A DNA stretch of 64,000 bases from Blastomussa wellsi. Its lineage: Eukaryota; Cnidaria; Anthozoa; Scleractinia; Plerogyridae. Shown piece after piece: positions 27,101 to 42,100 of the stretch; the first letter of the stretch is position 1, and each line of letters begins with the position of its first letter. Under the pieces are notes generated by a model that was not told where the DNA came from, ran no database searches, and was given only the letters and a program-made list of their open reading frames with translations. The stretch covers positions 13,498,651-13,562,650 of the forward strand of contig OX393566.1 of assembly GCA_947652115.1 (NCBI GenBank), written 5' to 3'. The position numbers and the translations under genes are program-made.

Positions 27101-30100
27101 ATGGACCAATGATATTGTGGATCCAGTCCATGGACCAATGATATTGTAGATCCAGTCCATGGACCAATGATGTTGTGGATCCAGTCCATGTACAAGTGAT
27201 ATCGTGGATCCAGTCCATGGACAAGTGATATTGTGGATCCAGTCCATGGACCAGTGATATTGTGGACCCAGTCCATGGACCAATGATATTGTGGATCCAG
27301 TCCATGGACCAGTGATATTGTGGATCCAGTCCATGGACCAATGATATTGTGGATCCAGTATATGGACCAGTGATATTGTGGATCCAGTCCATAGACCAAA
27401 CATATTGTGGATCCAGTCCATGGACCAATGATATTGTAGATCCAGTCCATGGACCAATGATGTTGTGGATCCAGTCCATGTACAAGTGATATCGTGGATC
27501 CAGTCCATGGACAAGTGATATTGTGGATCCAGTCCATGGACCAGTGATATTGGGGATCCAGTCCATGGACCAATGATATTGTGGATCCAGTCCATGGACA
27601 AGTGATATTGTGGATCCAGTCCATGGACCAATGATATTATGGATCCAGTCCATGGACTAATGATTTTGTGGATCCAGTCCATGGACCAATGATATTGGGG
27701 ATCCAGTCCATGGACCAATGATATTGTAGATCCAGTCCATGGACCAATGATATTGTGGATCCAGTACATGGACCAATGATATTGTGGATCCAGTCCATAG
27801 ACCAATGATATTGAGGACCTAGTCCATGGAGCAGTGATATCGTGGCCTAATCTATAGACCAATGATCTTGTGGACCCAGTCCATGGACCAGTGATATTGT
27901 GGCGTAATCCATAGACCAATGATATTGTGGACCCAGTCCATGGACCAGTGATATTGTGGATCCAGTCCATGGACCAATGATATTGTAGATCCAGTCCATG
28001 GACCAATGATATTGTGGATCCAGTCCATGGACCAATGATATTGTGGATCCAGTCCATAGACCAATGATATTGTGGACCCAGTCCATGGAGCAGTGATATC
28101 GTGGCCTAATCCATAGACCAATGATCTTGTGGACCCAGTCCATGGACCAGTGATATTGTGGCCTAATCCATAGACCAATGATATTGTGGACCCAGTCTAT
28201 TGACCAGTGATATTGTGGATCCATTCCATCGACCAATGATATTGTGGATCCAGTCCATAGACCAATGATATTGTGGACCCAGTCCATGGACAAGTGATAT
28301 TGTGGATCCAGTCCATGGACCAATGATATTGTGGATCCAGTCGATGGACCAATGATATTGTGGATCCAGTCTATGGACCAGTGATATTGTGGATCCAGTC
28401 CATAGACCAAACATATTGTGGATCCAGTTCATGGACCAATGATGTTGTAGATCCAGTCCATGGACCAATGATGTTGTGGATCCAGTCCATATACAAGTGA
28501 TATCGTGGATCCAGTCCATGGACAAGTGATATTGTGGATCCAGTCCACGGACCAATGATATTGTGGATCCAGTCCATGGACCAATGATATTGTGGATCCA
28601 GTCCATAGACAAGTGATATTGTTGATCCAGTCCATGGACCAATGATATTATGGATTTAGTCCATGGACTAATGATATTGTGGATCCAGTCCATGGACCAA
28701 TGATATTGTGGATCCAGTCCATAGACCAATGATATTGTGGACCCAGTCCATGGAGCAGTGATATTGTGGGCTAATCCATAGACCAATGATCTTGTGGATC
28801 CAGTCCATGGAGCAGTGATATTGTGGGCTAACCATAGCCCAATGATCTTGTGGACCCAGTCCATGGACCAGTGATATTGTGGCCTAATCCATAGACCAAT
28901 GATCTTGTGGATCCAGTCCATGGAGCAGTGATATTGTGGGCTAACCATAGCCCAATGATCTTGTGGACCCAGTCCATGGACCAGTGATATTGTGGCCTAA
29001 TCCATAGACCAATGATATTGTGGACCCAGTCCATGGACCAGTGATATTGTGGCGTAATCCATAGACCAATGATATTGTGGACCCAGTCCATGGACCAGTG
29101 ATATTGTGGACCCAGTCCATGGACCAATGATATTGTGGACCCAGTCCATGGACCAGTGATATTGTGGACCCAGTCCATGACCCAATGATATTGTGGATCC
29201 AGTCCATGGACCAATGATATTGTGGATCCAGTCCATGGGCCAGTGATATTGTGGACCCAGTCCATGACCCAATGATGTTGTGGATCCAGTCTATTGACCA
29301 GTGATATTGTGGATCCAGTCCATAGACCAAACCTATTGTGGATCCAGACCATGGACCAATGATATTGTAGATCCAGTCCATGGACCAATGATGTTGTGGA
29401 TGCAGTCCATGTACAAGTGATATTGTGGATCCAGTCCATGGACAAGTGATATTGTGGATCCAGTCCATGGACCAATGATATTGTTGATCCAGTCCATGGA
29501 CCAATGATATTGTGGACCCAGTCCATGGACAAGTGATATTGTGGATCCAGTCCATGGACCAATGATATTGTGGATCCAGTCCATGGACAAGTGATATTGT
29601 GGATCCAGTCCATGGACCAATGATATTATGGATCCAGTCCATGGACTTATGATATTGTGGATCCAGTCCATGGACCAATGATATTGTGGATCCAGTCCAT
29701 AGACCAATGATATTGTGGACCCAGTCCATGGAGCAGTGATATTGTCGCCTAATCCATAGACCAATGATCTTGTGGATCCAGTCCATGGAGCAGTGATATT
29801 GTTGGCTAATCCATAGCCCATTGATCTTGTGGACCCAGTCCATGGACCAGTGATATTGTGGCCTAATCCATAGACCAATGATATTGTGGACCCAGTCCAT
29901 GGACCAGTGATATTGTGGACCCAGTCCATGACCCAATGATATTGTGGATCCAGTCCATGGACCAATGATATTGTTGATCCAGTCCATGGGCCAGTGATAT
30001 TGTGGACCCAGTCCATGACCCAATGATATTGTGGATCCAGTCTATGGACCAGTGATATTGTGGATCCAGTCCATAGACCAAACATATTGTGGATCCAGGC

Positions 30101-33100
30101 CATGGACCAATGATATTGTAGATCCAGGCCATGGACCAATGATGTTGTGGATGCAGTCCATGTACAAGTGATATTGTGGATCCAGTCCATGGACAAGTGA
30201 TATTGTGGATCCAGTCCATGGACCAATGATATTGTGGATCCAGTCCATGAACCAATGATATTGTGGACCCAGTCCATGGACAAGTGATATTGTGGATCCA
30301 GTCCATGGACCAATGATATTGTGGATCCAATCTATGGACCAGTGATATTGTGGATCCAGTCCATAGGCCAAACATATTGTGGATCCAGTCCATGGACAAG
30401 TGATATTGTGTATCCAGTCTATGGACCAATGATATTGTGGATCCAGTCCATGGACCAGTGATATTGTGGACCCAGTCCATGGACCAATGATATTGTGGAC
30501 CCAGTCCATGGACCAGTGATATTGTGGATCCAGTCCATGGACCAATGATATTGTGGATCCAGTCTATGGACCAGTGATATTGTGGATCCAGTCCATAGAC
30601 CAAACATATTGTGGATCCAGTCCATGGACCAATGATATTGTAGATCCAGTCCATGGACCAATGATGTTGTGGATCCAGTCCATGTACAAGTGATATCGTG
30701 GATCCAGTCCATGGACAAGTGATATTGTGGATCCAGTCCATGGACCAGTGATATTGGGGATCCAGTCCATGGACCAATGATATTGTGGATCCAGTCCATG
30801 GACAAGTGATATTGTGGATCCAGTCCATGGACCAATGATATTATGGATCCAGTCCATGGACTAATGATTTTGCGGATCCAGTCCATGGACCAATGATATT
30901 GGGGATCCAGTCCATGGACCAATGATATTGTAGATCCAGTCCATGGACCAGTGATATTGTGGATCCAGTACATGGACCAATGATATTGTGGATCCAGTCC
31001 ATAGACCAATGATATTGAGGACCTAGTCCATGGAGCAGTGATATCGTGGCCTAATCCATAGACCAATGATCTTGTGGACCCAGTCCATGGACCAGTGATA
31101 TTGTGGCCTAATCCATAGACCAATGATATTGTGGACCCAGTCCATGGACCAGTGATATTGTGGATCCAGTCCATGGACCAATGATATTGTAGATCCAGTC
31201 CATGGACCAATGATATTGTGGATCCAGTCCATGGACCAATGATATTGTGGATCCAGTCCATAGACCAATGATATTGTGGACCCAGTCCATGGAGCAGTGA
31301 TATCGTGGCCTAATCCATAGACCAATGATCTTGTGGACCCAGTCCATGGACCAGTGCTATTGTGGCCTAATCCATAGACCAATGATATTGTGGACCCAGT
31401 CTATTGACCAGTGATATTGTGGATCCATTCCATCGACCAATGATATTGTGGATCCAGTCCATAGACCAATGATATTGTGGACCCAGTCCATGGACAAGTG
31501 ATATTGTGGATCCAGTCCATGGACCAATGATATTGTGGATCCAGTCGATGGACCAATGATATTGTTGATCCAGTCTATGGACCAGTGATATTGTGGATCC
31601 AGTCCATAGACCAAACATATTGTGGATCCAGTTCATGGACCAATGATGTTGTAGATCCAGTCCATGGACCAATGATGTTGTGGATCCAGTCCATGTACAA
31701 GTGATATCGTGGATCCCGTCCATGGACCAATGATATTGTGGATCCAGTCTATGGACCAGTGATATTGTGGATCCAGTCCATGGACCAATGATATTGTGGA
31801 CCCAGTCCATGGACCAGTGATATTGTGGACCCAGTCCATGACCCAATGATATTGTGGATCCAGTCCATGGACCAATGATATTGTGGATCCAGTCCATGGG
31901 CCAGTGATATTGTGGACCCAGTCCATGACCCAATGATATTGTGGATCCAGTCTATTGACCAGTGATATTGTGGATCCAGTCCATAGACCAAACATATTGT
32001 GGATCCAGGCCATGGACCAATGATATTGTAGATCCAGTCCATGGACCAATGATGTTGTGGATGCAGTCCATGTACAAGTGATATTGTGGATCCAGTCCAT
32101 GGACAAGTGATATTGTTGATCCAGTCCATGGACCAATGATATTGTTGATCCAGTCCATGGACCAATGATATTGTGGACCCAGTCCATGGACAAGTGATAT
32201 TGTGGATCCAGTCCATGGACCAATGATATTGTGGATCCAATCTATGGACCAGTGATATTGTGGAACAAGTCCATAGGCCAAACATATTTTGGATCCAGTC
32301 CATGGACCAATGATATTGTGGATCCTGTCCATGGACAAGTGATATTGTGGATCCAGTCCATGGACCAATGATATTATGGATCCAGTCCATGGACCAATGA
32401 TATTGTGGATCCAGTCCATGGACCAATGATATTGTGGATCCAGTCCATAGACCAATGATATTGTGGACCCAGTCCATGGAGCAGTGATATTGTGGCCTAA
32501 TCCATAGACCAATGATCTTGTGGATCCAGTCCATGGAGCAGTGATATTGTGGGCTAATCCATAGCCCAATGATCTTGTGGACCCAGTCCATGGACCAGTG
32601 ATATTGTGGCCTAATCCATAGACGAATGATATTGTGGACCCAGTCCATGGACCAGTGATATTGTGGCGTAATCCATAGACCAATGATATTGTGGACCCAC
32701 TCCATGGACCAATGATATTGTTGATCCAGTCCATGGGCCAGTGATATTGTGGACCCAGTCCATGACCCAATGATATTGTGGATCCAGTCTATGGACCAGT
32801 GATATTGTGGATCCAGTCCATAGACCAAACATATTGTGGATCCAGGCCATGGACCAATGATATTGTAGATCCAGGCCATGGACCAATGATGTTGTGGATG
32901 CAGTCCATGTACAAGTGATATTGTGGATCCAGTCCATGGACAAGTGATATTGTGGATCCAGTCCATGGACCAATGATATTGTGGATCCAGTCCATGAACC
33001 AATGATATTGTGGACCCAGTCCATGGACAAGTGATATTGTGGATCCAGTCCATGGACCAATGATATTGTGGATCCAATCTATGGACCAGCGATATTGTGG

Positions 33101-36100
33101 ATCCAGTCCATAGGCCAAACATATTGTGGATCCAGTCCATGGACAAGTGATATTGTGTATCCAGTCTATGGACCAATGATATTGTGGATCCAGTCCATGG
33201 ACCAATGATATTGTAGATCCAGTCCATGGACCAATGATGTTGTGGATCCATTCCATGTACAAGTGATATCGTGGATCCAGTCCATGGACAAGTGATATTG
33301 TGGATCCAGTCCATGGACCAGTGATATTGTGGACCCAGTCCATGGACCAATGATATTGTGGATCCAGTCCATGGACCAGTGATATTGTGGATCCAGTCCA
33401 TGGACCAATGATATTGTGGATCCAGTCTATGGACCAGTGATATTGTGGATCCAGTCCATAGACCAAACATATTGTGGATCCAGTCCATGGACCAATGATA
33501 TTGTAGATCCAGTCCATGGACCAATAATGTTGTGGATCCAGTCCATGAACAAGTGATATCGTGGATCCAGTCCATGGACAAGTGATATTGTGGATCCAGT
33601 CCATGGACCAGTGATATTGGGGATCCAGTCCATGGACCAATGATATTGTGGATCCAGTCCATGGACAAGTGATATTGTGGATCCAGTCCATGGACCAATG
33701 ATATTATGGATCCAGTCCATGGACTAATGATTTTGTGGATCCAGTCCATGGACCAATGATATTGGGGATCCAGTCCATGGACCAATGATATTGTAGATCC
33801 AGTCCATGGACCAATGATATTGTGGATCCAGTACATGGACCAATGATATTGTGGATCCAGTCCATAGACCAATGATATTGAGGACCTAGTCCATGGAGCA
33901 GTGATATCGTGGCCTAATCCATAGACCAATGATCTTGTGGACCCAGTCCATGGACCAGTGATATTGTGGATCCAGTCCATGGACCAATGATATTGTAGAT
34001 CCAGTCCATGGACCAATGATATTGTGGATCCAGTCCATGGACCAATGATATTGTGGATCCAGTCCATAGACCAATGATATTGTGGACCCAGTCCATGGAG
34101 CAGTGATATCGTGGCCTAATCCATAGACCAATGATCTTGTGGACCCAGTCCATGGACCAGTGATATTGTGGCCTAATCCATAGACCAATGATATTGTGGA
34201 CCCAGTCTATTGACCAGTGATATTGTGGATCCATTCCATCGACCAATGATATTGTGGATCCAGTCCATAGACCAATGATATTGTGGACCCAGTCCATGGA
34301 CAAGTGATATTGTGGATCCAGTCCATGGACCAATGATATTGTGGATCCAGTCGATGGACCAATGATATTGTGGATCCAGTCTATGGACCAGTGATATTGT
34401 GGATCCAGTCCATAGACCAAACATATTGTGGATCCAGTTCATGGACCAATGATGTTGTAGATCCAGTCCATATATAAGTGATATCGTGGATCCAGTCCAT
34501 GGACAAGTGATATTGTGGATCCAGTCCACGGACCAATGATATTGTGGATCCAGTCCATGGACCAATGATATTGTGGATCCAGTCCATAGACAAGTGATAT
34601 TGTGGATCCAGTCCATGGACCAATGATATTATGGATCCAGTTGATGGACCAATGATATTGTGGATCCAGTCTATGGACCAGTGATATTGTGGATCCAGTC
34701 CATAGACCAAACATATTGTGGATCCAGTCCATGGACCAATGATGTTGTGGATCCAGTCCATATACAAGTGATATCGTGGATCCAGTCCATGGACAAGTGA
34801 TATTGTGGATCCAGTCCACGGACCAATGATATTGTGGATCCAGTCCATGGACCAATGATATTGTGGATCCAGTCCATAGACAAGTGATATTGTGGATCCA
34901 GTCCATGGACCAATGATATTATGGATTTAGTCCATGGACTAATGATATTGTGGATCCAGTCCATGGACCAATGATATTGTGGATCCAGTCCATAGACCAA
35001 TGATATTGTGGACCCAGTCCATGGAGCAGTGATATTGTGGGCTAATCCATAGACCAATGATCTTGTGGATCCAGTCCATGGAGCAGTGATATTGTGGGCT
35101 AACCATAGCCCAATGATCTTGTGGACCCAGTCCATGGACCAGTGATATTGTGGCCTAATCCATAGACCAATGATATTGTGGACCCAGTCCATGGACCAGT
35201 GATATTGTGGCGTAATCCATAGACCAATGATATTGTGGACCCAGTCCATGGACCAGTGATATTGTGGACCCAGTCCATGGACCAATGATATTGTGGACCC
35301 AGTCCATGGACCAGTGATATTGTGGACCCAGTCCATGACCCAATGATATTGTGGATCCAGTCCATGGACCAATGATATTGTGGATCCAGTCCATGGGCCA
35401 GTGATATTGTGGACCCAGTCCATGACCCAATGATATTGTGGATCCAGTCTATGGACCAGTGATATTGTGGATCCAGTCCATAGACCAAACATATATTGGA
35501 TCCAGGCCATGGACCAATGATATTGTAGATCCAGGCCATGGACCAATGATGTTGTGGATGCAGTCCATGTACAAGTGATATTGTGGATCCAGTCCATGGA
35601 CAAGTGATATTGTGGATCCAGTCCATGGACCAATGATATTGTGGATCCAGTCCATGGACCAATGATATTGTGGACCCAGTCCATGGACAAGTGATATTGT
35701 GGATCCAGTCCATGGACCAATGATATTGTGGATCCAATCTATGGACCAGTGATATTGTGGATCCAGTCCATAGGCCAAACATATTGTGGATCCAGTCCAT
35801 GGACAAGTGATATTGTGGATCCAGTCTATGGACCAATGATATTGTGGATCCAGTCCATGGACCAATGATATTGTGGATCCAGTCCATGGACAAGTGATAT
35901 TGTGGATCTAGTCCATGGACCAATGATATAAATGTGCAACTACTCAAAAAGAAGTCTAGTGGAGTGAAAAGAAAACAACAACAACAAGCTTTATTACCAA
36001 ATTAACAAAAGTTAAACATAATTCACAACAATATATTGATACAAAAATAGGTAACACTTACTCAGAACAACTAAAACGCTAATCGCTAATCCACAAGCCA

Positions 36101-39100
36101 CTAGGACAAAATCAGTCCCACAGCTGGTTGATCAGCAGGTGATCCAGTGGACTGGGTCTTTGTCCAGAATAACAAGGTTCCACTGACAGAACAGTATTAA
36201 AAAAATATAGTTGTTTCCCATGCGTATAGTGTACAGAGCTGTCATTTTTATTAATACTATAAAATTCAATATATTAATAATAATAACTGGAAAAAATTGA
36301 TGAAAAACAATGGCCATGTATATGATAACACTTAATCTTCATTGATGGATCACTGATTTCCAATCATCCAGGTAATTTTGGATATATGATTTTATGATGT
36401 GTTATTTTGTTTTCTTAAGCTGAAAGATATTGGGAAAGTGAAGTTTATTGGAATTACAGGATATCCACTTGAAAACTTTCGGTTGGTGAGGCTTTGTTGT
36501 TTTCATAATTTTTGATTTTGCTTCTTGATTGATAAGCAATGCAGAATCGGTGATGTTAAATTATGTCACATTTAGTTCATAATGTAATTCAGGTGAAGGT
36601 ATTGCTAATAACATAGGAGCACTACGATCGTTGGCCCAGTAAATTATACATATAATATTAATCTACAAGATAATAATATAGAGTTGACTGATAGTTTGAA
36701 GATTCTTGGTGTCACTTTAGATGAAAGAATAACATTTAAGCCTTATATACAAGAACAACTTAAGAAGGCATGTGCTAAGGCAGCTGCCCTGCATATTATT
36801 GGCTGTGCAAATTTATACCACAAGATGTGATGATTCGACTTTATAAAGCATATGTACTACCTCACCTAGAGAACTGTAGCCGACTCCTGCTAGGAATAAG
36901 TGAAGGACTTAAAAACAAGTTCGAGGACACTAATTACTATATCCTTAGGACTATCCTAGGGTATTCAAGCTCAGTGTTTTATGATTTTCTCCTTAACTTG
37001 GCTGAATTACAGAACTAAGAGACACAGAGGCAATTTCAGTCATTAGTCATTTATATAAATGTTTAAGAGGCCTGGAAACTTTTCAAAATAACAAAGTGCC
37101 GGGAATGATGGCATTCCTGCAGAGTTTTATAAGAAGTTATGGCCTTTAATTAGTGAACCTTTCATTAAATGTGTTAACAATTCTTTTGAAAAGAAAGAAT
37201 TATCAAACTCCCAAAAATAAGCTGTTATAACGCTTATCGAAAAAAAAGGAAAAGACCGTACATTATTAGAAAACTGGCGACCAATCTCTCTATTAAATAT
37301 ACCAGTAGATGTAAAAATAATGTCTAAAGTTATAGCTACTAGGATTAAAAATGTTTTGCCTAATATAATTCACTACAGTCAAACTGGTTTTATTAAAGAT
37401 CCGGGTACATTGGCGAGACGATACGATCGATCTACGATATAATGGATTTTGCTCTTGAAGAAAATGTTTCGGGATTGCTGTTATTTATTGATTTCCACAA
37501 GGCGTTTGATAGCGTCGAATGGGACTTCATTTTAGAATGCTTACATTATTTTAATTTCGTCCCTGATTCTCTTGGGTTAAAATTTTCTACAAAAACATTC
37601 AAAGCTGTATTATAAATAATGGTACAACTTCCGACTTTTTCACTCTAGAACATGGCATAAGGCAAGGAGACCCCTTATCACCATATCTGTTTGTTTTGGC
37701 AGCTGAAGTGTTGGCGATTGCTGTTCGGCAAAATGAAGAAATAAAGGGCATTACTATTGGGACTGAGGAAACAAAACTTCTCCAATATGCCAATGATATT
37801 ATTGTGACACTTTCAGATATTAGTTCTGCACAGGCACTTTTCGATTTGCTAGTTATCTTTAAAAACGCTTCAGGTCTAATGATTAACTGCACTAAAACTG
37901 AAGGAATGTGGATCAGGTCCTTGAGAAACAACAAACAGAAACCTTTTGGAATTAAATGGCCTAATGAGCCTATCAAAGCACTTGGAGTCTATTACTTGCA
38001 TGATCAAAAACTACTGCTGGAAAAGAACTTTATAGAAAATCTAGATAAGATAAAAAAGCTTATAAACATCTAGTCGTCAAGAGGTTTATCGCGGTATAGA
38101 AAGGTGACGATAATCAAAGCTCTTGTAATCCCCAAAATGGTTTATTTATTCTCATTAATGCCAACCCCAGAAGGAGTAGTTACAGAATTAAATCAAATGC
38201 TCTATAGATTTTTGTGGAAAGGTACTGATAAAGTTACAAGGCTATCTACAATAAATGAGTATGAGAAAGGGGGATTGAAAATGATTGACTTTGAATGCCA
38301 GATAAAATCATTATGTTTAGCTTGGTTGAAGAGAATTTTCACCGTGAATAATCTTGGTACATGGAAGTGCTATCTGTCTCATATTCTAGCCAAATATGGC
38401 GGATTTTTCCTTTTTAATTGTAATTTCGATTTCAAAGATTATTTGATCCGTTCCCAATTTTATACGGGATTATTGAAGTGGTGGTCTGACTTTCGCGAGG
38501 CTTTCTCGTCAAGTAAGGAGTGGAATAATATAATTTGGAACAATAAAGAAATTTGTGTTAACGGCTCTCCAGTCTACTATAAAAATTATTTTGAGAACGA
38601 CATTCTTTATGTAAGTGATCTGTTATTTAACTTAAACAATACAGAATCTTTCGATTGTAACACGAAAAAAATAAAAGAAACAACTTCTTAGTATGGACTG
38701 GTCTTTGCTATTCTGTACCATAGCTACATCAAAATCCATTATTGTCAACAGATGCATTTTTTGTTAATTTTTGCCAACTGTCCAAATTTAAAATAAAGTG
38801 GACAGTTTTTGCTCAAACTGTCCAATTTAAGAAAAATCTGGATACCTTCCATAAACCAATCAATTGTCAAGAAAAACTAGTTTGGAGGGCAAAACATTTG
38901 CCATGTTCATATATTTTTGGAGGCTATATAATTAATAGGTAACAGGACTACATGCTTGTCCAATTTGGAAATAATTGGATTCAAAAACATTTCTTGAACT
39001 TCCAAATTGGACTCGGCCTACGGCGTTGTCCAATTTTGCAGTCCTGAATTTTTTCTCATCCAATTATTTTCAAATTGGACAACATGTAGTCCTATTACAT

Positions 39101-42100
39101 ATACATATTACCTGAAAAATACATCCACTATGACCACACCCTCGACATCCTCTCCCTCTTTTACAATTGACAAGAATATATTTTATGTGACTCAAAAGAA
39201 ATCAAAGCAATACTATTCATTTTTAATTGGTAAAAAGGCACAACAACCGAGTGCTGCTAATAAATTACAAATGGAGTTTAATTTATCGATTGATCAATTG
39301 AAACAGAGATATATATATAAATATCTATACAAATATATAGAAATATATACATATATACACAACAGATATATATACTTCCCCATAAATCTGCTTTAGAGAC
39401 TTACGTCATAGCTTTTCAATACAAAGGTCTTAACTCTATTCTTGACACAAACGCTAAACTTTACAAAATAGGTTACACTCTGTGTGACAAGTGTACCTTT
39501 TGTAAATCGCATCCAGAACATTTGTATCACTTATTATACAGTTGTCCTCTTTCTAAAGCTTTCTGGGATGATTTCAAATTGCTCTGGTTCTCTTGTACTA
39601 GAGAGATAATTAATCTTAGTAAACAAGATGTTATAGTAGGTGTGGCCCCTTGCTTAACTATTTTCTTCTTATTGCTAAACTCTACCTATGGATTGCAGAA
39701 GAAACCAAGCTCTTCCAAATGTCAATGGATTTAAAGCGAAAATTACAATTAAATATGAAACTGAAAAGTATATTGGGCGAACCAATAGTAAAACAGATAT
39801 TTTGGAGGCAAAATGGACGAACTTCCAATTTAATTAATTGTTTTTCATCATTTGTTATAATTTAAGTCAGTAATAGTGGTCTTTGTCAGTTATGTTTTGT
39901 AAGTACTTCTACGTTGATATATGTATCTCAGTCAAAATTCTTAGAACTAGTAAATGTAAGTAGGGGTTCTTTGTAATGTATTGTTAGTGATGTAGCGTGA
40001 TTTTGTATTGTGTTGTATTATGAAATACATTAATAAAAACAATAATAAAAGAGGCCAGGGACCGGAATATCTCAGTAAGTTTTTAACATTTTAAATGTGA
40101 ATTACAATCTAAGGGGGTCCGGCACACGCCTCATGCTGCTATCTTTCAATTTAGAATACAAGCATAAATCATGGTCATATTTAACTACTAAGCTTTGGAA
40201 TGGTTTGCCTACTAGAGTTAGGGAGTGTCCGGACTTGGCCACTTTCAGGCACGCATTGCCTTCGTTTGTGGCACGGCTTTAACTTTGCGGGATTGTTACG
40301 GGTCTGGGGTGGCTGGGCTGGACACATAGGTGTCCTTTTCCATAGCATACCTATGAATTTTTTGAATTTTTTTTATTAATTTTCAATTTTTATGCACATT
40401 CATTTACAATTTAGATATTATACATAATTAGATATTATATACAAATTAGATAATACATCGCTTTTTGCTTTTATCTTTTGTTATTAGTTCTTATTAGCTA
40501 ATTATCTTTAATTAGTTTCACTTTCACATTTAAACAAGCTTTCTGCTCCTAGGTGACACGTGGGTAAATAAAAGTATTACTACTACTACTACCGGTACAT
40601 CCCCCTGACACTGACCTCAGGAAGGAAATTTGAACTTTCTATCCAACCAAGTGTTTTGACAATTAGCAATTTTACCACAGCTGTAAAAATGTACGTTCAA
40701 CATTTCTAATTTTGCACAGTTCTGAAGTGACTAGATAGTAATGCCTTTGACCTGTTGTTGTCTTTGACCTGTTGTCTGCCTTTGATTAATTACACAGGAC
40801 AGTTCTTGAAAGAAGCAAAATGAAAATTGACACCTTGTTGACTTATTGCCACTGTTCACTGAATGATACTGAATTGCTAGATTACATGGCATTCTTCAAA
40901 GTAAGAATTACTTAATATTTAAGTGTCAAATTTGGCATGGGTGCACTCAGTCAAATTGTTAAAATATTAGATAACACCCAGAATGTACAACGTGTGTTTA
41001 CATTTTGACTAGAAATATGTAAAGACCTTGCAAAACGTAGTAATGAGCAAAATGTCTCTTTGCTTGTAAATATTTGAAGAAATAAAAGATTTCAAAAACT
41101 GTAAAATATACCTGAGCAGATAATTCGTACGAATGAGGCCACTAGGGTTGTTTACCATTTACCATAAAATCTGGAAATTCCGGATGGAATGTAAATGACT
41201 AATTTTACCTCCCCGAATGGAAATTTTCTCGGGAAAACGGGATTTCTTGAAAAGTAGTCCAAAATTCCCAAACGGAAAATGTGCTTACCATTTGCCATTC
41301 GCCACAAGCTCCAGGCCCTACGTCAATATGTCAAACTCACCCTTGACTTTCTTGGTAAGTTGGGTCTGTTTTGTAAATGGAACACGCCATTCCCAAACAG
41401 AAATTTCCATTGGGGACTTTTGCTTTCCATCTGCACAAACCGTCGACCAACTGGTTTCCCCATGTAAATGGTAAACAACATAGGTTTTTGCTTGGACTGA
41501 GGTGCGCTGGTGCAGGCCTGGTCACTAGCTGTCAAAAGCGGGGGTACGGTGTTCTTTTTGACAGCTTGGCCAAGCTAGACTTAATTGTTTTGAGCTTATC
41601 CCGGTTTCTGTAGCATTAAGCAGCTAGGAATGCAGATGGTCTCACCTATCAGTTTGAATGTTGCAACACAACTGGCGCCTATTTTGTGAAGTCCAAATGG
41701 GTGTAGAACTTTTTGTAGACCTCTACACCCCTACTTGCTCCTTAGTGAACAGTTTGTACCTCGTATGGTCACTCAGTCGCTTTTATAATACCTTTTATAT
41801 ATAATTTTCCAAATTTCAGCTGTAACCAATTCAATTAAGGCCTGGTTCATATGTCGCATTTCTGCCGTGTCTAATGCAATTAAGTGTGGCAGAAATACGC
41901 CTGTTGATTCAGACATTGCACTTGTGTCACGTATGTATGTTGGTCAGCTGAAAAATGTTACAAAGCTTACGTAGAGGTATATTGAATTAGATTTGACATG
42001 GCAGAAATTGAACGTTTGAATCGGTGTCACATTTCTGTTGGATAATGCGACAAGACCAGTTGAACATGTGGCAGAAATGTGGCAGCCGATTCAGATGTTG

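Noticed and set aside
20999..35929. Minus-strand open frames of up to 772 codons in the satellite
   Set aside because: They follow from a stop-free 29-bp monomer read in three frames; overlapping frames all show the same rotated peptide, so they are not annotated as proteins.
20999..35929. CRISPR-like regular repeats
   Set aside because: The 29-bp units are directly adjacent with no spacers and the setting is a eukaryotic intron.
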